The notes under the pieces were generated by a model. That model ran no database searches, was not told the DNA's origin, and worked only from the letters and a program-made list of their open reading frames with translations. From Swingsia samuiensis (lineage in GTDB: Bacteria > Pseudomonadota > Alphaproteobacteria > Acetobacterales > Acetobacteraceae): a stretch of 64,000 bases of DNA. The DNA lies in contig NZ_CP038141.1 of the NCBI RefSeq assembly GCF_006542355.1, forward strand, positions 1,370,001 to 1,434,000. The letters run 5' to 3'. A program made the position numbers and the translations under genes. Every line of letters begins with the position of its first letter. The first letter of the stretch is position 1. Below are positions 11,418 to 18,605 of this stretch, in pieces.

Positions 11418-12293
11418 CTAGCTAAGAGCTGATATCGTCGTGCTGCTTTTCCAGCATGCATCGACAAGATGGAATAAATGAAGAATGGTGTGTTTTGTGC
11501 CGCGCCAATTGGTGCTGATTGTTTTGCCGACACTGATTGTGGAAGCAGGGATAGTCGCGTGGACAATCATAATCCATAACCAGTCATAAGCATGCTTGGT
11601 TTCCCGTGTTGAGCAGAGTCCTTTTATTTTTAAAAGGTCGTCTTTATAGCCAGAAATATGAGTGGCAATGTCAGTTAAAATAAGAACTAGAGCCGCGTCT
11701 TCTGTGAGATTATTCGGAATGGACGGCATACCCTCTAACGGTGGTTTACTAAGCTGTGCGTTTATTCGTGCGAATTGATCGTAAACCGGCTTTAGAACAT
11801 CTACAACAGTATGAAATGACGATAAGACTATCCCATGTTTGAGCATTTTGTTCCATAAATCAGCACCTTTGGAAGGGCCAACGATTTCGAGAGGGATATA
11901 GGCAGTCCATCCCAGTCTTGGGATGCCGGCATATTCGAAAGTTGCTTGATGGTAATCACGGACTGTAATCCAGTAAAGGTAGGTGATACGATCATAAATT
12001 CTTAAAGCGCGTCGGGCAGAAAAGTCAGCTTTCATTAACTGTATACTAATTTTCAACCATAAATCGTCACTTAGTGTTTTGTTGAGATAATAAAGAGAAG
12101 CCCCTTTGATAAAATAGATGGCGACAAGCCCGGCAAAGGCATTGGCGTCAACAACACCTAAAGCGAGATTACCGTATGGGTCTGCATGTCTTTTAAGAAC
12201 AGTGTAGTAACCATGGCGATCTCCATGGTCGTGAGGAATTTGTAATTCGTCAATAATTTTGGCGTTTCGGTCCGCGTTGAGGTCTAGGCTCAT
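11418..12293 (-). CDS. Unrecognised 291 aa protein of tandem module, copy A
   Basis: I do not recognise this family. There is no signal peptide. Conserved features shared with copies B and C and with the solitary relative at 19995 are DR-x2-YY, DPYGNLALGVV (residues ~37-47), an LM-x-ADF-x-AR stretch, DYH, WTAYIPL and LW-x2-ML-x-HG. Two stretches are hydrophobic enough to be membrane segments: after DPYG (about 52-68) and near the C terminus (about 240-258). Residues after ~125 are nearly identical in the three copies; residues 1-125 differ in blocks. The gene starts 10 bases after the exported 240 aa gene, so the two form one transcript with the exported protein made first. Context suggests a two-protein system; a toxin-like role is only a hypothesis. 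Confidence 0.8.
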   Translation of the reverse strand: MSLDLNADRNAKIIDELQIPHDHGDRHGYYTVLKRHADPYGNLALGVVDANAFAGLVAIYFIKGASLYYLNKTLSDDLWLKISIQLMKADFSARRALRIYDRITYLYWITVRDYHQATFEYAGIPRLGWTAYIPLEIVGPSKGADLWNKMLKHGIVLSSFHTVVDVLKPVYDQFARINAQLSKPPLEGMPSIPNNLTEDAALVLILTDIATHISGYKDDLLKIKGLCSTRETKHAYDWLWIMIVHATIPASTISVGKTISTNWRGTKHTILHLFHLVDACWKSSTTISALS

Positions 12294-12303
12294 GGAGATT
12301 TTC

Positions 12304-13026
12304 TTACGGTTGTTTAATAAAAGTTAAGATTTTTTGTTTTACATCTGTCATGATTTCGAACCATGAACCCACGCGTGACCTTGGGTAACTGACAGTCATT
12401 TGAAGTCGATGGAACGTGAAATTTTCTTTACATTGGGGGACAACCCCGTCTTTGTCGCAGGCTAGCCAGACGATGGGTATATTGTTGGTGCCCATCAGAA
12501 CATAGAAGTCCTCATTAAGATCGTTACCAAGAGCTTTATCTCGGATGACTTCCTGAATGCCATGCCCCGTTGGGATTGGGAGAAGATTTTTTTGAACAGC
12601 GATGAATTGAGGTGGTATGGGGGTGTAGTTTTCAGGTAGTTTTTTAGCTGGAACTGAGATCCCACCAATGAAGTAATCGTGATTCACTGAAGCATCACTA
12701 TCACTAGGTCGAATTAACCCCCCAAGAATACGTAAGGCACCTCGATCATCCCCATATGGATCTCCAACCCAAGAAGGCCATGAAACATCTAAAAGAAAGC
12801 CAACATCCGTCGATCCCGCGGTGGGAGGGGTGCCGTCTATAAAGTAGTCTGCAGGGATAGAGACGGTCATTTTATGATGCGTAGAATCATACGGATTACT
12901 CAAAAAATACGTAACCGGTGGAGCGGGGGTTTTGGCTGAAGAGGTTTCTTGCGCGTTTGCTTTATGCGGTTGGAGCACAAAGGCCATCAGAAACGCGGTA
13001 AGAGAAGAAGTAAGATATCTGTTCAT
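12304..13026 (-). CDS. Unrecognised exported 240 aa protein of tandem module, copy A
   Basis: No known family recognised. A Sec signal peptide is clear (basic start, hydrophobic core, cleavage after ANAQ near residue 26), without a lipobox cysteine, so a soluble periplasmic or secreted protein is expected. The mature part has conserved VTYFLSNP, FIDG, SWPSW-x-GDP, DRGALRI, GHGIQEVIRDKA and two cysteines in WLAC-x7-C that could form a disulfide. The signal peptide and the last ~27 residues are identical to copy B, while the middle differs strongly. First gene of the two-gene unit. A periplasmic antidote to the downstream protein is one possible role; a binding protein is another. Confidence 0.8.
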   Translation of the reverse strand: MNRYLTSSLTAFLMAFVLQPHKANAQETSSAKTPAPPVTYFLSNPYDSTHHKMTVSIPADYFIDGTPPTAGSTDVGFLLDVSWPSWVGDPYGDDRGALRILGGLIRPSDSDASVNHDYFIGGISVPAKKLPENYTPIPPQFIAVQKNLLPIPTGHGIQEVIRDKALGNDLNEDFYVLMGTNNIPIVWLACDKDGVVPQCKENFTFHRLQMTVSYPRSRVGSWFEIMTDVKQKILTFIKQP

Positions 13027-13041
13027 ATGATTTAAATCATA
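13026..13041. promoter_or_regulatory. 16-bp palindrome next to the start codon, copy A
   Basis: TATGATTTAAATCATA is a perfect palindrome that abuts the start codon of the exported gene. It is identical in copy B (15216-15231) and imperfect in copy C. It could be a protein-binding site or an mRNA hairpin hiding the start. Confidence 0.4.
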
Positions 13042-13074
13042 CTTCAGGGGTGTAATGAGTCAATTCAGATTTAT

Positions 13075-13088
13075 ATTACAGGTGTAAT
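13075..13088. promoter_or_regulatory. ATTACA-N2-TGTAAT dyad, candidate operator, copy A
   Basis: A perfect 6+6 dyad with a 2-base spacer lies 49 bases upstream of the exported gene. Its TACA-N2-TGTA core is the one bound by BlaI/MecI and CopY repressors in other bacteria. An extra TGTAAT half-site is at 13051-13056 and a second dyad, TACAT-N4-ATGTA, at 13135-13148. The regulator is not encoded in this window as far as I can see. Confidence 0.45.
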
Positions 13089-13228
13089 GTTATGAGTTTA
13101 ATTTTCATTCAAATACACGAACTTATTATTTGATTACATTGTCATGTATTTATTAGGAAAATAACCAAATATTTTTTACGCAATAGGCGTTCCAAGAGTG
13201 TGTTCCTGAGCATATATTAAGGGAACGA

Positions 13229-13272
13229 TTTTGATTTGATGAGGTGGATTGAGGGGGAATAAGGGTATTCAA
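13229..13272 (-). pseudogene. Fossil 5' end of the dehydrogenase small-subunit gene (unit B)
   Basis: Reading leftward from the TTG at 13272, the sequence matches the first ~14 codons of the small-subunit gene at 11083 (MNT-x-IPPQST), with a few substitutions. It then breaks into unrelated sequence and reaches a stop within a few codons. It marks the junction between repeat units A and B. Confidence 0.85.
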
Positions 13273-13560
13273 TTTAAGATCAATCGCTTGAGGATATGTA
13301 ATGAAGGTACATTATGATAAAAATGAGATGATCATTTAACTTTATAAATGCAAGATGGAGTATTGTTGGTAAAAAATGTGTAAAAAAGAGGAAAAATATA
13401 AAATAAATTCATTTTCAATAAGCCATTAATTTTTCTATACGTAAAAGACAAGCTTTATTTGCATTATTATAGGAATAATAACCATATCTTGTATGTTCAA
13501 TAATATGTGATTGAACAAGTAAAAAGGTATTTTTCTTAAAATATGGTTTAACTCTTGAAT
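13273..13560 (-). promoter_or_regulatory. Duplicated dehydrogenase-operon upstream region (unit B)
   Basis: Near-identical copy of 11084-11371. It points leftward at the fossil and, about 250 bases further, at the exported gene of copy A. No further gene is visible between 13027 and 13606. If the promoter in it still works, it would transcribe copy A. Confidence 0.45.
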
Positions 13561-13596
13561 TTAAGAGAAAGAGAAGATTATCGCACTTTCTCTTAA
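13561..13596 (-). terminator. Hairpin after 291 aa gene, copy B
   Basis: Same 11-bp inverted repeat as in unit A (13561-13571 with 13586-13596), 10 bases past the stop codon of the copy B gene. Confidence 0.5.
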
Positions 13597-13606
13597 GAGA
13601 GGGGCA

Positions 13607-14482
13607 CTAGCTAAGAGCTGATATCGTCGTGCTGCTTTTCCAGCATGCATCGACAAGATGGAATAAATGAAGAATGGTGTGTTTTGTGCCGCGCCAATTG
13701 GTGCTGATTGTTTTGCCGACACTGATTGTGGAAGCAGGGATAGTCGCGTGGACAATCATAATCCATAACCAGTCATAAGCATGCTTGGTTTCCCGTGTTG
13801 AGCAGAGTCCTTTTATTTTTAAAAGGTCGTCTTTATAGCCAGAAATATGAGTGGCAATGTCAGTTAAAATAAGAACTAGAGCCGCGTCTTCTGTGAGATT
13901 ATTCGGAATGGACGGCATATCCTCTAACGGTGGTTTACTGAGCTGTGCGTTTATTCGTGCGAATTGATCGTAAACTGGCTTTAGAACATCTACAACAGTA
14001 TGAAATGACGATAAGACTATCCCATGTTTGAGCATTGTGTTCCATAAATCAGCACCTTTGGAAGGACCGACAATTTCAAGAGGGATATAGGCAGTCCATC
14101 CCAGTCTTGGGATGCCGGCTATTTCGAAAGTTCTTTGATGGTAGTCACGGATTGTAGTCCAGTAGAGATAGGTGAGACGATCGTAGCGTCTTAATTGATT
14201 ACGTGCAGAAAAGTCAGCTTTCATTAACTGTATACTAATTTTCAACCATAAATCGTCACTTAGTGTTTTGTTGAGATAATAAAGAGAAGCTCCTTTGATA
14301 AAATAAATGGCGACAAGCCCGGCAAAGGCATTGGCGTCAACAACACCTAAAGCGAGATTGCCATATGGATCTGCATGTCTTTTGAGAACAGTATAGTAAT
14401 TATGCCGATCTCCCCTATCGTAAGGGATTTTTAATTCTGTAAGAATTTTAGCATTGCGATTAGCATTATCGTCTAAGCTCAT
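13607..14482 (-). CDS. Unrecognised 291 aa protein of tandem module, copy B
   Basis: Same length and motifs as copy A (DPYGNLALGVV, WTAYIPL, LW-x2-ML-x-HG). The sequence is a mosaic. Residues ~70-92 (SLYYLNKTLSDDLWLKISIQ onward) equal copy A, whereas residues ~110-125 (TTIRDYHQRTFEIAG) equal copy C. The last 165 residues match both except for one or two substitutions. This pattern points to recombination or gene conversion between copies. It begins 11 bases after its exported partner. Function unknown. Confidence 0.8.
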   Translation of the reverse strand: MSLDDNANRNAKILTELKIPYDRGDRHNYYTVLKRHADPYGNLALGVVDANAFAGLVAIYFIKGASLYYLNKTLSDDLWLKISIQLMKADFSARNQLRRYDRLTYLYWTTIRDYHQRTFEIAGIPRLGWTAYIPLEIVGPSKGADLWNTMLKHGIVLSSFHTVVDVLKPVYDQFARINAQLSKPPLEDMPSIPNNLTEDAALVLILTDIATHISGYKDDLLKIKGLCSTRETKHAYDWLWIMIVHATIPASTISVGKTISTNWRGTKHTILHLFHLVDACWKSSTTISALS

Positions 14483-14493
14483 GGTTTTCTTCT

Positions 14494-15216
14494 TTATGGT
14501 TGTTTAATAAAGGTCAAAATTTTTTGTTTTACATCTGTCATGATTTCGAACCATGAACCCACGCGTGACCTTGGGTAACTGATAGTCGTTTGAAGGCGGT
14601 GAAATGTGAAGTTTTCTTCACATTGAGGGACAACACCATCTTTATTACAGGCGAGCCAAACAATGGGTATATTATTGGCGTCCATCAGAACATATAGGTC
14701 TTCATTAAGGTAAATATCGACAGCTTTATCCCGGATGACCTCTTGAATGCCGTGCCCTGTTGGGGTTGGAAGCGGGTTCTTTTGGACAGGAATAAATTGG
14801 GGCGGCATGGGCTTGCGGTCTTTAGGAATCTCCCAAGACTTTACGGTGACTGCTCCCATAAAATAATCATGGTTTACGGAATTATCACTGTCATTTGGTT
14901 GAATTGATCCAGCAAGAATACGCAAGGCCCCCCGGTCATTCCCATCTGGATCACCAATCCAAGATGGCCACGAAACATTTAAAAGGAATGCAGGAACAGT
15001 TGATCCCGAGGTTGGGGGGGCGCCATCTATAAAGTAATCCGCAGGAATAGAGAGGGTCATTTTATGATGCGCAGAATCGTACGGATTACTCAAAAAATAC
15101 GTAACCGGTGGAGCGGGGGTTTTGGCTGAAGAGGTTTCTTGCGCGTTTGCTTTATGCGGTTGGAGCACAAAGGCCATCAGAAACGCGGTAAGAGAAGAAG
15201 TAAGATATCTGTTCAT
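14494..15216 (-). CDS. Unrecognised exported 240 aa protein, copy B
   Basis: The first ~47 residues, including the Sec signal peptide, are identical to copy A, and so are the last ~27. Between them the protein differs from copy A in blocks (for example VKSWEIPKDRKPMPP where copy A has VPAKKLPENYTPIPP) and there it is closer to copy C. The cysteine pair in WLAC-x7-C is kept. Full-length and intact, so the copy is probably functional. Confidence 0.8.
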   Translation of the reverse strand: MNRYLTSSLTAFLMAFVLQPHKANAQETSSAKTPAPPVTYFLSNPYDSAHHKMTLSIPADYFIDGAPPTSGSTVPAFLLNVSWPSWIGDPDGNDRGALRILAGSIQPNDSDNSVNHDYFMGAVTVKSWEIPKDRKPMPPQFIPVQKNPLPTPTGHGIQEVIRDKAVDIYLNEDLYVLMDANNIPIVWLACNKDGVVPQCEENFTFHRLQTTISYPRSRVGSWFEIMTDVKQKILTFIKQP

Positions 15217-15231
15217 ATGATTTAAATCATA
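15216..15231. promoter_or_regulatory. 16-bp palindrome next to the start codon, copy B
   Basis: Identical to the palindrome at 13026-13041 and in the same position against the start codon. Confidence 0.4.
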
Positions 15232-15264
15232 CTTCAGGGGTGTAATGAGTCAATTCAGATTTAT

Positions 15265-15278
15265 ATTACAGGTGTAAT
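15265..15278. promoter_or_regulatory. ATTACA-N2-TGTAAT dyad, copy B
   Basis: Same dyad as at 13075-13088, 49 bases upstream of the copy B exported gene, with all flanking bases conserved. Confidence 0.45.
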
Positions 15279-15418
15279 GTTATGAGTTTAATTTTCATTC
15301 AAATACACGAACTTATTATTTGATTACATTGTCATGTATTTATTAGGAAAATAACCAAATATTTTTTACGCAATAGGCGTTCCAAGAGTGTGTTCCTGAG
15401 CATATATTAAGGGAACGA

Positions 15419-15462
15419 TTTTGATTTGATGAGGTGGATTGAGGGGGAATAAGAGTATTCAA
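15419..15462 (-). pseudogene. Fossil 5' end of the dehydrogenase small-subunit gene (unit C)
   Basis: Second fossil of the small-subunit start, beginning at the TTG at 15462. It differs from the unit B fossil by a single base in the part compared (AAGAGTATT against AAGGGTATT), and at that base it agrees with the intact gene. Confidence 0.85.
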
Positions 15463-15750
15463 TTTAAGATCAATCGCTTGAGGATATGTAATGAAGGTAC
15501 ATTATGATAAAAATGAGATGATCATTTAACTTTATAAATGCAAGATGGAGTATTGTTGGTAAAAAATGTGTAAAAAAGAGGAAAAATATAAAATAAATTC
15601 ATTTTCAATAAGCCATTAATTTTTCTATACGTAAAAGACAAGCTTTATTTGCATTATTATAGGAATAATAACCATATCTTGTATGTTCAATAATATGTGA
15701 TTGAACAAGTAAAAAGGTATTTTTCTTAAAATATGGTTTAACTCTTGAAT
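15463..15750 (-). promoter_or_regulatory. Duplicated dehydrogenase-operon upstream region (unit C)
   Basis: Third near-identical copy of the AT-rich stretch at 11084-11371, now placed upstream of the copy B exported gene. No other gene is visible between 15217 and 15796. Confidence 0.45.
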
Positions 15751-15786
15751 TTAAGAGAAAGAGAAGATTATCGCACTTTCTCTTAA
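15751..15786 (-). terminator. Hairpin after 291 aa gene, copy C
   Basis: Same 11-bp inverted repeat as in units A and B (15751-15761 with 15776-15786). Confidence 0.5.
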
Positions 15787-15796
15787 GAGAGGGGCA

Positions 15797-16672
15797 CTAG
15801 CTAAGAGCTGATATCGTCGTGCTGCTTTTCCAGCATGCATCGACAAGATGGAATAAATGAAGAATGGTGTGTTTTGTGCCGCGCCAATTGGTGCTGATTG
15901 TTTTGCCGACACTGATTGTGGAAGCAGGGATAGTCGCGTGGACAATCATAATCCATAACCAGTCATAAGCATGCTTGGTTTCCCGTGTTGAGCAGAGTCC
16001 TTTTATTTTTAAAAGGTCGTCTTTATAGCCAGAAATATGAGTGGCAATGTCAGTTAAAATAAGAACTAGAGCCGCGTCTTCTGTGAGATTATTCGGAATG
16101 GACGGCATACCCTCTAACGGTGGTTTACTAAGCTGTGCGTTTATTCGTGCGAATTGATCGTAAACTGGCTTTAGAACATCTACAACAGTATGAAATGACG
16201 ATAAGACTATCCCATGTTTGAGCATTGTGTTCCATAAATCAGCACCTTTGGAAGGACCGACAATTTCAAGAGGGATATAGGCAGTCCATCCCAGTCTTGG
16301 GATGCCGGCTATTTCGAAAGTTCTTTGATGGTAGTCACGGATTGTAGTCCAGTAGAGATAGGTAATTCGGTTAGGTGGAATAATTTTTGCACGGAATTCG
16401 AAGTCAGCAAGCATCAAGTTTATACTAATATCTAACCATGAAGAGTCGCTAAGTGTTTTCTTATTATAATAAAGAGAAGCTCCTTTGATAAAATAGATAG
16501 CAACAAGACCGGCAAAAGCATTCGCATTAACTACGCCTAGAGCAAGATTACCGTACGGGTCTGCATGTCTTTTAAGGACAGTATAATAACCAGGGCGATC
16601 TCTATTGTCGTGTGGGGTTTTTAATTCTGCAATAATTTTCGTATTTCTGTCAGCATTATGGTCAAGGCTCAT
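15797..16672 (-). CDS. Unrecognised 291 aa protein of tandem module, copy C
   Basis: Same length as copies A and B. Residues after ~108 are identical to copy B, but residues 1-107 differ most. For example NKKTLSDSSWLDISINLMLADF replaces the A/B version (LNKTLSDDLWLKIS...), and AKIIPPNRITYLYW replaces the region around residue 100. DPYGNLALGVV and WTAYIPL are unchanged. It lies 11 bases after its exported partner. Intact. Function unknown. Confidence 0.8.
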   Translation of the reverse strand: MSLDHNADRNTKIIAELKTPHDNRDRPGYYTVLKRHADPYGNLALGVVNANAFAGLVAIYFIKGASLYYNKKTLSDSSWLDISINLMLADFEFRAKIIPPNRITYLYWTTIRDYHQRTFEIAGIPRLGWTAYIPLEIVGPSKGADLWNTMLKHGIVLSSFHTVVDVLKPVYDQFARINAQLSKPPLEGMPSIPNNLTEDAALVLILTDIATHISGYKDDLLKIKGLCSTRETKHAYDWLWIMIVHATIPASTISVGKTISTNWRGTKHTILHLFHLVDACWKSSTTISALS

Positions 16673-16683
16673 GAGGGTGTTCT

Positions 16684-17400
16684 TTAAGGTTTTGTGATGA
16701 AAGTTGAAAATTTGTGTTTAATGTCCGCCATAATGTCGAACCATGAGGCCACGCGAGATCTCGGATAACTGACTTTCAATTGGAGATGGTTGAAAGTGAA
16801 ATTCTCTTCACATTGGGGGACAACACCGTTTTTATTGCAAGCTAACCAAACAATTGGTGTGTCACGGTTATGCATTAGTACATAAACGTCGTTATTCAGA
16901 AGAACATCAATCGCTTTATCTCGAATGACTTCCTGAATGCCGTGCCCTGTTGGGGTTTGGAGAGGATTTTTTTGAACAGGTACGAATTGGGGTGGCATGG
17001 GTTTACGATCTTTGGGCATTTCCCAAGATTGTACCGAGTTTAACCCTAAAAAATAATCACGATTTATGAAGTCGTCGCTTTGATCGGGCTGAGTTATTCC
17101 TCCAAGGATACGTAGTGCACCACGATCATCTCCATATGGGTCCCCAATCCAAGATGGCCAAGAGATGTTTAACAAGAAAGAAAGATCCGTTGACCCCGGT
17201 TCTGGAGTCATCCCATCTATAAAGTAATCCGAAGGTATGGAGACGGTCATTTTATGATGAGTTGGGTCATCCTGATTGGTTAGAAAATACGTAACCGGTG
17301 GAGCGGGAGTTTTGGTTTTAGGAGTTTCTTGTGCGTTTGCGGTATGGGGGTGGAGTACACAGGCCATCAGCAACGCAGCAGGAGTAAGATATCGTTTCAT
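16684..17400 (-). CDS. Unrecognised exported 238 aa protein, copy C
   Basis: Two residues shorter than A and B, with the difference in the signal peptide (MKRYLTPAALLMACVLHP). Cleavage is likely after ANAQ. The signal peptide and the C terminus (SWFDIMADIKHKF) also differ from A/B, so this copy has not been homogenised with them in this gene. The WLAC-x7-C cysteine pair and GHGIQEVIRDKA are kept. It is divergent from cobW, with 218 bases between the two starts. Confidence 0.8.
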   Translation of the reverse strand: MKRYLTPAALLMACVLHPHTANAQETPKTKTPAPPVTYFLTNQDDPTHHKMTVSIPSDYFIDGMTPEPGSTDLSFLLNISWPSWIGDPYGDDRGALRILGGITQPDQSDDFINRDYFLGLNSVQSWEMPKDRKPMPPQFVPVQKNPLQTPTGHGIQEVIRDKAIDVLLNNDVYVLMHNRDTPIVWLACNKNGVVPQCEENFTFNHLQLKVSYPRSRVASWFDIMADIKHKFSTFITKP

Positions 17401-17448
17401 ATAAGTTAAATCATACTTCAGGGGTGTAATGAGTCAATTCAGATTTAT

Positions 17449-17462
17449 ATTACAGGTGTAAT
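17449..17462. promoter_or_regulatory. ATTACA-N2-TGTAAT dyad, copy C
   Basis: Same dyad as in copies A and B, 49 bases upstream of the copy C exported gene. It lies in the divergent intergenic region shared with cobW, so it could affect both directions. The palindrome at the start codon is broken here. Confidence 0.45.
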
Positions 17463-17618
17463 GTTATGAGTTTAATTTTCATTCAAATACACGAACTTAT
17501 TATTTGATTACATTGTCATGTATTTATTAGGAAAATAACCAAATATTTTTTACGCAATAGGCGTTTCAAGAGTGTGTTCCTGAGCTTATATTAAGGGAAG
17601 ATTTATGGAGGCTCACTC

Positions 17619-18605
17619 ATGTCAGGTAATCATGAAACGGATCGTACGGGGATTGTTCCTGTAACGGTTTTGACAGGTTTTCTCGGAGCTGGGAAAACAA
17701 CGTTATTGAACCATATTTTAACAGCTGAACATGGCAAAAAATATGCTGTGGTTGTGAATGAATTTGGTGAATTAGGCATTGATAATGACCTCGTTGTGGA
17801 TGCAGACGAGGAAGTGTTTGAAATGAATAACGGCTGTATTTGCTGTACAGTCCGTGGTGATTTGATCCGTATTTTAGGAAAGCTTTTGCGCCGCCGTGGT
17901 CGGTTTGATGGGATCATTGTTGAGACGACGGGGCTGGCTGATCCTGCCCCTGTGGCTCAAACATTCTTTGTGGATGAGAATGTACGTGAAAAGGCACGGC
18001 TTGATGCGGTTGTAACCGTTGTTGATGCGTTTAATGTGATGCAGACGTTAGATGAAAGCCCTGAGGCCGTTAATCAGATTGCGTTTGCTGATGTAATCGT
18101 ACTGAATAAAGTCGATTTGGCAGATGCTGAACGGTGTAAGGAAATTGTGGATCGTATCCGCAAAATAAATGCTGTGGCAGAAATTCATGAAGCGCAGCAC
18201 GGCGGTATTCAGAAACTAGCGGATATTTTGGATCGTGGTGGGTTTGACCTCAAACGCGCTTTAACGACCATGCCTGACTTTTTAGAAAGTGATCATCACT
18301 CTCATGAAGAGGGGATTACGAGTATTTCACTTTCTGTAAGTGAGCCTCTCGATCAGCAGCGTTTTCAAGCATGGATAGGAGCGATTTTACAGGAACAAGG
18401 GCCTGATATTTTACGCTCTAAAGGGATTTTGCATTTTAAAGACCATGATCAGCGGTTTGCTTTTCAGGCGGTGCATATGATGGCGGATGGAGATTTTATT
18501 GGCCCGTATCGTGAAGGGGAAAGTAAAGATTCACGTTTGGTCTTTATCGGTCGGAATTTGAATCGTCCTCGTTTACGTCGTGGCTTTGAAAGTTGTATCG
18601 CATGA
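17619..18605 (+). CDS. CobW/COG0523-family G3E GTPase (metallochaperone)
   Basis: A 328-residue G3E GTPase. The Walker A motif GFLGAGKTT is at 20-28, the metal-binding GCICC at 72-76 and the guanine-specificity motif NKVD near 162. A histidine-rich linker (SDHHSHEEG, near 225) precedes the C-terminal CobW_C domain. Members deliver zinc, cobalt or other metals to client proteins. GGAGG lies 7 bases before the ATG. No cobalamin genes are adjacent, so a zinc role (ZigA/YeiR type) is as likely as a cobalt role. The stop overlaps the start of the WD40 gene (ATGA), so the two are coupled. Confidence 0.9.
   Translation: MSGNHETDRTGIVPVTVLTGFLGAGKTTLLNHILTAEHGKKYAVVVNEFGELGIDNDLVVDADEEVFEMNNGCICCTVRGDLIRILGKLLRRRGRFDGIIVETTGLADPAPVAQTFFVDENVREKARLDAVVTVVDAFNVMQTLDESPEAVNQIAFADVIVLNKVDLADAERCKEIVDRIRKINAVAEIHEAQHGGIQKLADILDRGGFDLKRALTTMPDFLESDHHSHEEGITSISLSVSEPLDQQRFQAWIGAILQEQGPDILRSKGILHFKDHDQRFAFQAVHMMADGDFIGPYREGESKDSRLVFIGRNLNRPRLRRGFESCIA

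Larger units (their letters stand above)
11040..13228. repeat. Tandem repeat unit A (2.19 kb)
   Basis: First of three tandem units. It begins within codon ~15 of the dehydrogenase small-subunit gene and contains that gene's upstream region, the 291 aa gene, the 240 aa gene and their promoter region. The offset to unit B is 2189 bases throughout. The section 11084-11880 is almost identical in all units. Confidence 0.95.
13229..15418. repeat. Tandem repeat unit B (2.19 kb)
   Basis: Second tandem copy, from the small-subunit fossil to the junction TTAAGGGAACG before the next fossil. It shares its promoter region, signal-peptide coding part and C-terminal coding part almost exactly with unit A. 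The offset to unit C is 2190 bases. Confidence 0.95.
15419..17600. repeat. Tandem repeat unit C (2.18 kb)
   Basis: Third copy. It is the most diverged in its coding parts, and its right end (17598-17605) runs into unique sequence before cobW. It is therefore the unit whose right flank is ancestral, just as unit A has the ancestral left flank. Confidence 0.93.

Noticed and set aside
11372-11566. 64-codon frame repeated identically three times (also at 13561-13755 and 15751-15945)
   Set aside because: It is a second reading frame inside the 3' end of the 291 aa genes and is repeated only because the DNA is repeated.
17449-17471. Zur-type site before cobW
   Set aside because: One half (TGTTATG) resembles it, but the second half is missing; the clear symmetry is the ATTACA-N2-TGTAAT dyad.
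11040-17600. Transposon or prophage as the cause of the triplication
   Set aside because: No transposase, integrase, terminal inverted repeats or target-site duplications; fossils show a simple tandem duplication.
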